A stretch of DNA of 64,000 bases from Puccinellia tenuiflora (lineage: Eukaryota; Streptophyta; Magnoliopsida; Poales; Poaceae). This document shows positions 1 to 9,989 of the stretch, in pieces (positions within the stretch are counted from its first letter, which is position 1; every line of letters starts with the position of its first letter). Location of the stretch: positions 262,042 to 326,041 of the forward strand of contig QRDG01001970.1 in the NCBI GenBank assembly GCA_012064385.1, read 5' to 3'. A model generated the notes under the pieces. The model did not search any database and had not been told where the DNA came from. It worked only from the letters and a program-made list of their open reading frames with translations. The translations under genes and the position numbers were made by a program.

Positions 1-53
1 GTAAATTCTGACTTGTAAATTCTGACTTACAAAAATTTGACTTGTGATTGCAG

Positions 54-1206
54 TGCCTTGTCTCCAAAATGAAGAGAGATATGAAGGAGCTGGAGGACTA
101 GGCAGCTGCTAGCGCCAGGTCTGCTCAAGCTGAGAAAGAGCACTCTCTTCAGTTGGAGAAGGAGTTGAAAGCTTTATCTGCTCAACTGGAGCAGGTGAAG
201 AAAGAATCTGGTGATGCCAAAAGAGTTGCTCAGAAGGCACACAATGACCTGAAAGCTGTCTTTGACACCTGCCGCAGGGGCATTGGGGCCATGTGCCAAC
301 ATATATTCGGTAAGTTTGTACTTTTTGCTTGCTTCCTTTTTGCATATTTCTGAACTGCTTTTAAAACTGTCACTCTTTGGTTTCCTTTCTGCAGGGGCTG
401 ACTCCCCAAAGCTCAAACTGCCCACAAGCAAGCAATTGCATGAGATGCTGGATTATTGCCATGGGCTGCAAGAAGGAGCCCGTGCTGTGGTCAAGTATCT
501 GAATGCCAAGGGCAAGTGCCCCAAGGATCACGAGCGTCTGGTGGACGAGCTGTCTAGGGCACCAGGTTATATGCGGCTGTGGAAGCAATCTTCTTTGAGG
601 AGAGCATCCATCAGAATCCTTGCTCTAGCCCATAGCTATTACCCCACTGTTTTGGAGCCAGCAATGCTTACTATGGGGAAGCCAGAGCAACATGAGGATG
701 GCAAACCCTTCACCCAAGACGACTTCAAGGCTGAGCAGAAGCTGGTGCGGCCATATGCTTGTGAGATTGCCAACAAGATGGACCCTGAGGTATGGGTTCA
801 TCACTATGACTTGGAGAACAAAAGAGTTGCTCCAGAGACTCCTGAGATCGTAAACTTTGGCCGCCCCTCACAGGACCCAGCTGGTGTCCCATCCTCTTCT
901 ACTGGGCCTTCCTCGTCTGCAGCGGCTCCTGTTCCTGGTGCCGAGCCCACATTGAAGACTCCTGCTGCGCCCACTCCTTCAAGAACTATCTCTGGAGACG
1001 CCCAGAAACAAGCAGAACTGGCTAAGCATATGAAGAGTCCCAGGGGCACTGGTTTTCAGACGAAGAAAGTCGCCACCAAGCCTCCTGTGAAACCGGCTCC
1101 TGCCTCTGCAGCTCAAACAAAAGACAAATCTCCTGTGAAGAAGGACTCCCCGATTCCGGCTGAGAAGTCGACTCCTCTGGAAGACCATCCCTTAAATGAC
1201 TTTTGA
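54..1206 (+). pseudogene. Antisense ORF of element A, last two exons, broken
   Basis: This ORF runs opposite to gag-pol. An acceptor (gattgcag) ends at 53. Exon 54-309 encodes a charged coiled coil ending in CQHIF. A GTAAGT donor at 310 and an acceptor ending at 396 bound an 87-bp intron. Exon 397-1206 encodes about 269 residues starting GADSPKLKLP and ending PLNDF, with a proline/alanine/serine-rich, lysine-rich tail. Frames join cleanly across the splice. Codon 99-101 is TAG where the sister copy has CAG, so this copy is broken, although exon 397-1206 stays open. The upstream exons are outside the window. Function is unknown. Such antisense ORFs are known in Tat-type elements, but I cannot assign an activity. 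Confidence 0.8.
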
Positions 1207-1800
1207 TCACTATGTAATGCTGTGCTCTTAGTATTTAAACTTTGTAATGATGCACTGCTGGTGCTTAAACCTTGTTAGGTCTTTTGAACTACTTGTTCTG
1301 AAATTGTGCCAATTGGCTTATGATGACTTGCTTGTTATGAGATTTGATATGTACTATCTATGCAAGTCATTCTGTGGTTCTTATAACCCGTCTAATTATC
1401 TACTGATGAATAAGTAGGCCCTGCATGACTTCTCTTACAGTTTGTGCTGACAGGCTCCTGACAACTCATGTCCCTTAAGATTCATGAGAGCCGGAGACAA
1501 GCCATGCCTGTAGATTAGTCATATTGTGCAGGATGCATCTAACTTACCAGCGAAAAAATTAGGAAAAGTTTGGCTACTGTGCCAGGTTCATGAGTCTAAG
1601 CTTAACTTTTTTCACTGAAAAGCAAGCCCCCAAGAACCTGATGATCAAAGTTAAAGAATAAATCGCACTTACTGGGTAACTCGACTAAAGGACTCATGTT
1701 CACAGAAGCCGGCTTTATTTCCTTTGATCATAATAATTTGATTACATCTAGGCATGGCTCACTGGGCTCTTTGCCATTCAACTCATAAAGCTATTACAAC
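1207..1800. other. Spacer between antisense ORF and integrase stop (element A)
   Basis: No gene is seen. The 594 bp are AT-rich and match 13972-14569 of element B closely. This is the shared 3' untranslated region of two convergent units: the antisense gene from the left and gag-pol from the right. A 'gcaagcccccaag' string at about 1622 resembles the polypurine-like motif repeated in element B's antisense intron. Confidence 0.7.
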
Positions 1801-3318
1801 TTAAGTATAATAAGGACGTAACTGAGCTATATTCCATGGCCTCTTTGCCTCTGCATAGGGATCTAGCGTATGTGCTGTGTCAGCTCCTTTACTTTCACTT
1901 GCCGGCTCTCGTACATCCATTAGATAGTACGACCCATTGTGCAAGTTCTTGCTTATGACGAACGGTCCTTCCCATGGTGGAGATAACTTGTGCATCCCTT
2001 CCCTGTTTTGGACAAGTCGAAGCACTAAGTCGCCTTCCTGGAAAGTCCGAGTCTTGATTCTGCGTGCGTGATATCGCCGCAAGTCTTGCTGATAAACTGC
2101 TGATCTCTCAAGGGCTAACTCCCTTGCTTCCTCGAGTGCGTCGACCGAGTCCTGGCGAGCGAGTTCATTCTCTGTCTCGACGTAATTGGCGACTCGTGGC
2201 GAGTCATGCAACAAGTCGCTTGGCAGGACGGCTTCTGCTCCATACACCATGAAGAAAGGTGTGAAGCCAGTTGATCTGTTAGGAGTCGTTCTTATACTCC
2301 AGAGTACTGCTGGCAGCTCCTCAACCCAACACCCGGCGGCTCTTAGCAAAGGGACTCGGAGCCGAGGCTTAATTCCCTTCAGCAACTCCTGATTTGCCCT
2401 CTCTGCTTGTCCATTAGACTGTGGGTGTGCCACTGAGGCTAGGTCGAGTCTGATGTTGTTCTCGCCACAGAACTTGGCCATCTCTCCAACTGATAAGTTG
2501 GTACCATTATCTGTAATGATGCTGTGAGGATATCCAAAGCGTGTTGCTATTTTCTTGAAAAATCTCACTGCTGAAGCTCCGTCGACTCTGCTGACGGGTT
2601 CGACTTCTACCCACTTGGTGAACTTGTCAACTGCTACTAGCAGATGGGTCTTCTGGCAGGGCGACTTTGAGAAAGGACCCACCATATCAAGACCCCAAAC
2701 TGCAAACGGCCAAGTGATAGGGATAGTTCTGACCTCTTGGGCTGGCACGTGGGCTTGCCTTGCGTACCTTTGGCATCCATCACAGACTCGAACTATCTTC
2801 TCTGCGTCCAAATGTGCTGTTAACCAAAAGAACCCGTGCCTGAAAGGTTTTGACACCAAGGATCTAGTGGATGCATGATGACCACAATCACCTGCATGAA
2901 TCTCTTGCAATATTTGCCTTCCCTCTTCTGGAGACACACATCTCTGGTAGACTCCAGTGACACTCCTTCTGTACAACTCGCCATCAATGACTGTGTAGGA
3001 CTTGCATCGCCTGATGAGCTGTCTCTATTTGACTTCATCCTGTGGGAGCTCGCCCCTAAGGAGATATGCAAGGTAGGGCTCTGTCCATGCTGGTATTGCT
3101 CGTACTGCTGCCACCAGTGCCGACTCTGGATCTGGGGAGGCTAACTCCTCCTCTGAGGGCAACTTGACTGATGGGTGGTGAAGTTCATCCACAAATACAT
3201 TTGGTGGTAATTTCTCTCGACGAGAGCCGAGTCATGATAACGCATCTGCGGCCTCGTTCTTGCGTCTGTCAATATGCTCCACTTGGTAACCAGAAAAGAA
3301 CCCGGCAATCTGTCCGAC
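1801..3318 (-). pseudogene. Pol C-terminal part: second RNase H end and integrase (element A)
   Basis: The minus-strand frame open to 1801 carries the integrase. The N-terminal zinc-binding region has paired His (GHHAST) and paired Cys (VCDGCQ). The catalytic core shows D in LDMVGPF, D in ITDNGTN (near 2510) and E in NGQAERANQ (near 2400), the expected D,D,E set. The C-terminus ends IAQLRPYYT with no chromodomain. Integrase joins element cDNA to host DNA. The frame is separated from the upstream RT frame by a 19-bp deletion at about 3318, found by comparison with 27276-27300 of element B. Compared with B it keeps 8 extra residues (about 24 bp near 2940-2965), which look like the family form because B lacks part of that segment. 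Confidence 0.9.
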
Positions 3319-5012
3319 ATGTTTGCATCTTTCGAGTCCCAGGTTCCAGATACTTGCTGGGCTACGAGATCCGAGTCTCCAAAGCACCTGATACGCTTGA
3401 TGTTCATCTGCTTGGCCAGACGCAGGCCGTGTAGCAAAGCCTCATACTCTGCCATGTTGTTTGTACAATCAAAATGCAACTGAAGGACATATGCCAACTT
3501 ATCTCCTTTTGGTGAAGTTAGAACCACGCCGGCTCCTGAGCCCTCTAGCTGTCTGGACCCGTCGAAGTGCATTGTCCAATATTTGGTGCAAGGTGAACTC
3601 GGTGAGGATGTGCAATCAGTCCAATCGTTGACGAAGTCGACTAAAGCTTGAGATTTGATTGCTGTCCTGGGCTCGTATGTGATATGGTAAGGACCCAACT
3701 CGATTGCCCACTTGGCAACTCGACCTGTTGCATCTCTGTTGCGTATGATATCTGCTAGCGGTGCTGAACTCACCACTTTGATTGGATGCTCTTGGAAATA
3801 ATGCTTAAGCTTCCTACTTGCAAGGAAAACTCCATAAACTAGCTTCTGCCATTGAGGGTACCTTTGCTTTGACTCTGTGAGGACTTCACTGATGTAATAA
3901 ACAGGCCTCTGCACTGGGTACTCCTTTCCTTCCTCTGATCGTTCCACAACTACTACTGCACTGACCACCCTTTCATTGGCAGCCACATATAATAGCATGG
4001 GCTCCTTATCTGTAGGAGCTGCAAGTACTGGCGCTGATGATAGAGTTTTCTTCAAGTTCTCAAAAGCATCGTCGGCTTCTTTGTCCCATATGAACTTATC
4101 TGACTTCTTCAGGAGTCGGTAGAGAGGACCCGCCTTCTCCCCGAGTCTTGAGATGAATCTGCTGAGAGCTGCTACACAACCAGCGAGTTTCTGAACGTCC
4201 TTTAGACAAGTCGGCTTCTGCAAATTGTGAATAGCCTTGATTTTCTCTGGGTTTGCCTCAATGCCTCTCTCTGAAACAATGAAGCCTAGGAGTTTGCCTG
4301 CAGGGACTCCAAAAACACACTTGGTTGGGTTGAGCTTCATCTTGTACTTTCGCAGGTTACCAAAGGTTTCTGTCAGGTCTGCTATCAGAGAGTCGGCCTT
4401 CTGAGACTTGACAACTACATCATCCACGTAAGCGTGAATATTCCTTCCAATCTGTTCTTTGAAACAATTCTGGATACACCTCTGATATGTAGCTCCTGCG
4501 TTCTTGAGCCCAAAGGGCATTGTTGTATAACAAAATGCTCCAAAGGGCATGATGAAAGACGTCTTCAACTCATTCTCTATGTTGAGTCTGATCTGGTGGT
4601 ACCCTGAATAGGCATCCAAAAAACAAAGTAATTCTGACCCCGCTGTGGAGTCGATGATCTGGTCTATACGAGGCAGTGCGAACGGGTCCTTAGGGCAATG
4701 CTTGTTAAGACCCGTGAAGTCGATGCACATCCGCAACTCTCCTGTTTTCTTTGGCACTAACACTGGATTGGCCACCCACTCTTGGTGAAAGACTTCCTTG
4801 ATGAACTCGGCTGCGAGGAGCCGAGCCACCTCTTCTCCGATGGCCTTCCTCCTGTCATCATGAAACTTGCGCAGACCCTGCTTAACTGGTCTTGCATTAG
4901 AGTTAACATGTAAGCTGTGCTCGGCGAGTTCTCTCGGGACTCCTGGCATGTCCGATGGCTTCCATGCAAAGACGTCCCGGTTCTCACGGATGAACTCGAC
5001 GAGTGCGCTTTC
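3319..5012 (-). pseudogene. Pol: reverse transcriptase, RNase H and second RNase H (element A)
   Basis: The frame runs in register from just after a TAG at 5013-5015. Near its start it contains the typical pre-RT stretch ending in AWKPSDMPG, then RT with VLVPKKTGELRMC, FLDAYSGYHQI, PFGLKNAGATYQR and the catalytic YVDD (4419-4430). A degenerate RNase H follows (YVAANERVVSAVVV). The second, archaeal-like RNase H starts at MHFDGSR (about 3570) and has D, E (NNMAEYEAL) and D (CFGDSDLV). RT copies element RNA into DNA and RNase H removes the RNA. The reading then shifts at the 19-bp deletion near 3318, giving an unrelated tail that stops at 3141. The dual RNase H places it in the Tat lineage. Confidence 0.92.
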
Positions 5013-5015
5013 CTA

Positions 5016-5897
5016 TTTATCAGAAAGGTGTGCCCCAATGGTGAACTGCTTGGAGGAATCACCAGGGGTAAAGTCGACCTGCTTTGTATCCTGAGCTGAC
5101 TTGAATTTCATCTTCTCCTCTGTGGCCGGCTTCTTAAGGACCGAGTTGTCCTCCGGGTCCACGTTCGCCTTGTAAAATTTCAGCTCCTCTTGAGCACAAG
5201 CTGTCTCGGCCATTGCTGCATCACCTAGTTCACACTCCAATGCCATCTGTCTGCTGCCATTAACTGTAATGACTCCTGCTGGACCTGGCATCTTGAGCTT
5301 CAAGTAAACATAGCATGGTCTGGCCATAAACTTAAAGTATGCTGGTCGACCAAAGAGAGCATGGTATGGACTCTTAAGATCCACTACCTCAAAAGGCATA
5401 ATCTCTTAACGAAAATTCTCCACTGTGCCAAAAGCAACCTCAAGATAAATCTTACCGATTGGCTTGGCTGACTTCCCTGGTACGATTCCATGAAAAACTG
5501 TCTCAGTGGGTATTAGCTGCCTATCTTGCAGCTGCATCCTCTTGAATGTGTCATAATATAAGATGTTGATACTACTTCCACCATCCATGAGCACTTTGTT
5601 CAATGTGTAGCCCCCAACTTGAGGTGCCACCACCAAGGCTAGCTGCCCTGGGTCGTCGACTCTTGGTGGATGATCTGCCTGACTCCATGTGATGGTTTGC
5701 TCTGACCACCTGAGCCACTGTGGAAGCGCCGGCTCCACTGCATTAACAGCTCTAACCTTTAATTTCTTGGCACGCTTGGACGTGCTTATTGTGAAGACAT
5801 GGTAACTGCCACGACTCGGGTTCTGTGGCCGAGTTGTGACATAATACTGCCCATTGTTATCATGAAGCTGCTTCGGGTTCTGCTGGAACCCGCCCTG
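5016..5897 (-). pseudogene. Aspartic protease region (element A), nonsense-broken
   Basis: This continues the gag frame. The retropepsin-like core reads VLMDGGSSINILY near 5573-5591. The active-site triad is D-G-G rather than D-S/T-G, which I recall as usual for Tat-type plant elements. A TAA at 5406-5408 interrupts the frame where element B has a sense Ser codon, and the gag frame stops at 5898-5900 where B has Gln. The segment ends at TAG 5013-5015, which B shares. The protease would cleave the polyprotein. This copy cannot make it without suppression of several stops. Confidence 0.85.
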
Positions 5898-8378
5898 CTA
5901 GTTACCTCCTCCCTGAGGTTGGTTAGGGTTATTGCCGGGTCCTCCACCGTGGTTGCCGGGTCCTCCATCACCATTGTTTCCTCTATATCCATTGTTGTTG
6001 CCTCTATTTCCTGGTCCTGGGAGCCTAGCACGCTGCAAATCCACGCACTGTCCCAGGGTGTGACCACACTTGCCGTTTCTGGCGTGTTTAGGGCATGGAC
6101 TCGCCAGAACCTCCTCTGTGGTCAGCCTCCGTCCCTGATACCCTTGAGAACTGTTGTCCTTGCGTCTGACCCCGGTGTTTGTGTTAGCCACCAGGTCAGA
6201 GTTGTCTCCATACGGTCGCTTGTTACTTCCCTGATTCTGGTTCTGATTTTGATTCTGGTTCTGACCATTGCCACCGTGTCCTTTAGGTCCTTCCTCCTGA
6301 TCTTTCATTTTGTCTGTGGCCGCATGCTTGTTAGCACCTGCCATGATCTCGCTGATCGTAAGGGGAATACCTTGATTCAGGCTCTCTTTCATGCGACCCA
6401 GCTTCCAGCTCAAGGGGTTGTAGCTGCAATTTCTCTCCATTGTCATTAGCACTGAAATTGTTGGGAGTCCTTGCGATGAGTTGATGATCTCCGAGACCCG
6501 CCTCATCCAATGCCTTGCAGACTCGCCCTTTCTCTGAACACACCGCTCCAAGTCCTCTATGGTACTAAGCTTTTTGCATGTTCCCTGGAAGTTCTGAATG
6601 AAAGCTGACTTCAACTGCTCCCAAGAATTGATTGATCTAGAAGGCAAGTTACGCATCCACACTTTGGCTGCTCCCTCCATCATAAGATACATGAATTTGG
6701 CACACAGATTACCTGTGGCATTTCGGATACTCATCGCCATCTCGTATGTACCCAACCAAGAAGTCGGGTCCATGTTGGGCTCGTAATTGGGAACTTTGCG
6801 CGGCTCCTTGAAGTCGCTGGGGAAAGACTCGGACCTGATGGCATCTGACAGGCACTCTGGTCCTGTTAGTGAAGGAGAGGTACCAGGAAAAGTCACCTCT
6901 GTGTGCGCCCGGGTTGGCTGAGGCTGGTTATCTGGACCAGCTAGGGCTCTGTCCCTCTCAGCCTCCCGTGCCCTGGCCGCCTCCCTCTCTCGTTGCTGTC
7001 TTGCTTCATCAACCACCAATTGAGCTCGTGAGGTAGTTGGTATGATAACCCTGTTCCTCTCTTGTTCACGGCACCTTGCGCTTGTAGAGTTGGCCGGGTG
7101 AGACTCGTCATGCCGACTCCTCGTGCCAGAGTTGAACGGTGTCGAGTGCAGCCTACTTGCATCTGGAAACGCTGGATAAAGAGCTTGCTGAGTCATTGCT
7201 GTCTTCAGCATCTCAATAGCACGGCGGGTCTCCTGTCCCGTTGCTCCTTCTGGTATCTCAATGTTCTCTAGCCTCATAGTTGCCGCATGAACGTTGTCCA
7301 TTGGGTTAGAGTAATGTCCTTCTGGCGTACGAAACCTGCTAGGTGGAGGTCCCATACCACCTGCTGATCCTCCTCCGACTCCTCCTTCAGGTGGCGGTCC
7401 GTTGGTACCGTTGCCGCCGGGTCCTTCTGGTGGTGGTGGTGGTGGTGGTGGTGTTGCTCCTCCTGCGCCGCCTCCCGCAGCTGATGAACTCCCTAGCCCG
7501 GCTCCTGCGCCTGGACCAGTGGGTGTGTTGAACAAAGCAGTAGGGTTGACAATGACTCCGCCATGCAGGCGACTCCTCGCCCTGCGATGCTGAATAGAGG
7601 TGAGTTCCTCCTGGCGACTCCTTACAACCTGGGCCTCAGTCTGGACCCGGGCTCGCTCTTCTGCTAATCTGCGGTTTGCCTCATTGATTTCTGCTAGTTG
7701 CCTCTCCATCGCAGCACGCGCGCTGGCTAACTCGGCCGCCCGTTCTGCTGCGTTGCTTGCATTGATTTCCTTTGTTAGTAGACTTGGATCAAATTGATTT
7801 CCGCCGTTCCCAGACATGTAGACTCCGACGACGCGGGCGCGTACTGGCGACTCCACGTAATCCTCCTCTTCAATTCCATACCCAAGCCGATCCTCGAACA
7901 AGGGCAAGATTGACTCTGAATCGGCGTCGTAATCTGGCTCCATAAGTAGCTCCGCTAGCGACTCCTCTTCATGGTTGACAGCAAGTTGTTTCTTTGACTC
8001 GGCGACGATGCCGACTTCTGATGTCCCGACCGACTCCTCGCCGTCGGACTCGACAACAACTGTTGGCTCTGATACTGATTCCGCCGAGTTAGCGCGAAGA
8101 CCCGACGCGCAAACCATGTCGACGAACACGTTGATCCCTCCAAAAACAAACTGATAACCCTCGTCGATTTCCTCCATCTCTGGAGTCCAGCCGGAGTCAT
8201 CGATCTCGGTTTCTCCATGCTCATCAGTGTAGACTCGCCCGATGGCGAGTTTCTCCATGGCCCGGCGAGCGGCTCCCACGATCTCAACTCCACGCATCTC
8301 CTGCCCCACGGTGGGCGCCAACTGTCGTGGGGTTGTCACGGCAAGTCCTTCCTCCAGGAAGGTGAGTTCTGGGGCCAT
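5898..8378 (-). pseudogene. Gag polyprotein part (element A)
   Basis: This is a long open frame of about 826 residues counted from an ATG at 8378, which lies inside the 5' LTR. The other early ATG, at 8297 just past the PBS, is not conserved in element B, so 8378 is preferred. Residues in the first third are acidic, then comes a Gly/Pro-rich linker (7380-7500), then the retrotransposon gag domain (core near 6480-6760: MYLMMEGAAKVW, GESARHWMRRV). A Cys/His cluster CPKHARNGKCGHTLGQC (about 6045-6095) stands in for a normal zinc knuckle. Asn/Gln-rich and Gly-rich linkers flank it. Gag would form the particle and bind RNA. The TAG at 5898 is a lesion specific to this copy. Confidence 0.9.
8303..8320 (-). 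promoter_or_regulatory. Primer binding site of element A
   Basis: On the minus strand this reads TGGCGCCCACCGTGGGGC. It starts two bases after the LTR end (CCACGACA) and begins with the TGG expected of a tRNA 3'-CCA complement. It is not the initiator-Met type used by the elements further right. I do not assign the tRNA. Confidence 0.85.
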
Positions 8379-8857
8379 CGATGCACAAAGTACGTAGGAG
8401 AGGTTAATCTCGCCTAGGGACACAGATTTACCCAGGTTCGGCCCCTCTTGATTAGAGGTAAAGACCTACTTCCTGCTTCTCTTTATTGCTCTAGATCTGA
8501 TATCGATTACAGGGTTCCGGCTCCTCTCTGGGGGTCGGCGACTAGGTTTCTCTCTCAAGGCTCATTGATCTAAGGTCCAGGACCCCGCTTATAAAGGTGG
8601 CCGGGTCCTTGGACTTACAACCTACACCGAGTCATGCCAGAACACGGAGTCCTACTCTACGTCTTGGCCTTCCAAGCTTAGGCTCCGGGTTGTACTTGGA
8701 CTCCTTCCGGGCGGGTCCCTTCTCCATCATGGGCCTTGGTCGGCTCTTCTCCAGCCCAGCCCATGTGACTTGATGCTTGACTCGGCTTTGGCCTTCTTGG
8801 TCTTGGCGGGTCTACTTTCCGGGTCCATGGGCCTACCTATAAAGTATCCCCCCATCA
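8323..8857 (-). mobile_element. 5' LTR of element A (535 bp)
   Basis: On the minus strand it starts TGATGGGGGG and ends CCACGACA, giving TG...CA ends. The ends are defined by alignment with the LTRs at 9102-9438 and 32292-32827. A TATA-like TTTATAAG on the minus strand lies at about 8588-8595, which would place the transcript start near 8560 and leave the gag ATG at 8378 inside the transcript. The flanking five bases to the right are ACACC; the partner duplication is outside the window. Confidence 0.92.
8588..8595 (-). promoter_or_regulatory. TATA-like box in LTR of element A
   Basis: TTTATAAG on the minus strand sits in a GC-rich setting (CCACC before, CGGGG after). The same box is present in both LTRs of element B (near 9172 and 32559). 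Position and conservation suggest the LTR promoter; the start site is inferred, not shown. Confidence 0.5.
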
Positions 8858-9101
8858 ACACCCAAGATGATGATCTCGACACTCCACCCTCTACTAATGG
8901 GAAAGCTCCGCAAGGCAAGATAACTACAATAGTGAGTAGGATTAAGCTTTCTTATTGGCATGGGAGAGCGGCTCACTTTATATGGTGGTTGGGAACGATG
9001 AAACTGACAACAAATATTGAGTGTGGACTGCCAAAGCTTTGAATTGTATTCTCAAGAAAGGTTCCCATTGTTATGTGATCTATTTTATGGCACATTTCTT
9101 N
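8858..9101. other. Unidentified spacer between elements A and B, ending in N
   Basis: This 244-bp stretch lies between the outer end of LTR A and the truncated LTR of B. It has no satellite or LTR similarity that I can see. A plus-strand frame is open to 9042 but shows no domain I recognise. Base 9101 is N, and the LTR of element B begins in mid-sequence right after it, so this is probably a collapsed gap or misjoin. Confidence 0.6.
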
Positions 9102-9438
9102 CTCCTCTCTGGGGAGTCGGCGACTAGGTATCTCTCTCAAGGCTTATCGATCTAAGTTCCAGGACCCCGCTTATAAAGGCGGCCGGGTCTCTGGACTTAC
9201 AACCTACACCGAGTCATGCCAGAACACGGAGTCCTACTCTACGTCTTGGCCTTCCAAGCTCAGGCTCCGGGTTGTACTTGGACTCCTTCCTGGCGGGTCC
9301 CTTCTCCATCATGGGCCTTGGTCGGCTTGTCTCCAGCCCAGCCCATGTGACTTGATGCTCGACTCGGCTTTGGCCTTCTTGGTCTTCGCGGGTCTACTTT
9401 CCGGGTCATGGACCTACCTATAAAGTATCCCCCCATCA
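9102..9438 (-). mobile_element. 3' LTR of element B, truncated
   Basis: On the minus strand it starts TGATGGGGGG at 9438 and runs 337 bp before being cut at the N at 9101. About 200 bp of U5-side sequence is missing compared with 32292-32827. It includes the TATA-like box and the CTTTATAGG string just inside the start. The cut coincides with an ambiguous base, so an assembly cause is as likely as a biological deletion. Confidence 0.88.
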
Positions 9439-9450
9439 GTAGCCCCGAAT
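9439..9450 (-). promoter_or_regulatory. Polypurine-tract-like site of element B
   Basis: The minus strand reads ATTCGGGGCTAC directly before the LTR start TGATGGGG. The position is right for the plus-strand primer of reverse transcription. The G-run is short and followed by CTAC, so it is an imperfect tract; the same CGGGG/GGGGGCTAC string recurs five times at 12319-12800. Confidence 0.6.
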
Positions 9451-9989
9451 TTATCTTGGGCGCAGCTTTGCGGCTTCCTCTGACTCCTTGGGTCGACTCC
9501 TTGGTTCGACTTCTTCAATCTGAGTCATCAACTCAGAAGTCGCCTGCTGCTAGCTCCAAGATGAATTCCTGCATAAAAACACATCACACACATAAAATGA
9601 GTCCATCCTCATCCCTTGTTCAAGCCACCACCCTTGCCTTCGCACTAGCAGGCCGAGTTTGTTATGACTCTTGTGAACAAGGACTAAATAACTTGACTCT
9701 CACTGTCACAGGACTCGCCATTCTGAGACAAGCCGGCTCCTTCCACTTCTGTGACTTTAGTTTTTCTCTATTATAATTTCCTGTCTGGCTTTTAGCCGCT
9801 GAATCGTTATCACCGAATCGTTATCCACAGTTTACTGTGGACCACCACTGTAACTCTCTAGGGTTTTTACTCCTTTATAAATTGCGAAGGGTTAGGTCTC
9901 AAAACCCTCACTTGCCCCTTCAGCTCAAATCTCCCCTTTCCCTTTGCGCTCATCTCTTCCCGCGCTCAGCACACACCACCCCGCTCGCC
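9451..9989 (+). other. Promoter region and 5' leader of the antisense gene (element B)
   Basis: This contains no gene. 9451-9860 is spacer. TTTATAAATT at 9874-9883 is a good TATA box on the plus strand, followed by a CT-rich leader (9915-9985) and an ATG at 9990 in a strong context (GCCATGGCT). This is how a plant gene promoter and 5' UTR look. Confidence 0.6.
9874..9883 (+). promoter_or_regulatory. TATA box of the antisense gene
   Basis: TTTATAAATT lies 107-116 bases upstream of the ATG at 9990. With the usual 25-35 base spacing the start would be near 9910, at the head of a CT-rich leader. The pairing of box, leader and Kozak-like ATG supports a real promoter; activity is inferred. Confidence 0.5.

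Larger units (their letters stand above)
1..8857 (-). mobile_element. Ty3/Gypsy retrotransposon, Tat type, element A (3' end outside window)
   Basis: Read on the minus strand the order is 5' LTR (8323-8857), PBS (8303-8320), gag, protease, RT, RNase H, a second RNase H, integrase, then an antisense spliced ORF region that runs off the left edge. The second RNase H after a degenerate first one, an integrase without a chromodomain, and an extra ORF between pol and the 3' LTR are known marks of the plant Tat lineage. The 3' LTR would lie left of base 1. The copy is dead: stops at 5898 and 5406, a 19-bp deletion at about 3318, and a stop in the antisense ORF at 99. Element B (9102-32827) is a sister copy and serves as the reference for these lesions. 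Confidence 0.93.

Noticed and set aside
153..353. 66-residue frame at 153-353 and its copy to 13115, extending past the CQHIF exon end
   Set aside because: The extension reads through a GTAAGT...TGCAG intron. Splicing to the next exon gives a longer frame consistent in both copies.
5799..6449. 216-residue plus-strand frame opposite gag (also 29778-30428)
   Set aside because: It is the mirror of the Asn/Gln/Gly-rich gag linker, with a low-complexity Val/Ile/Ser product. It is conserved only because gag is.
8770..9042. 90-residue plus-strand frame across LTR A into the spacer
   Set aside because: The first part is LTR sequence and the rest has no recognisable domain, so there is no support for a gene.
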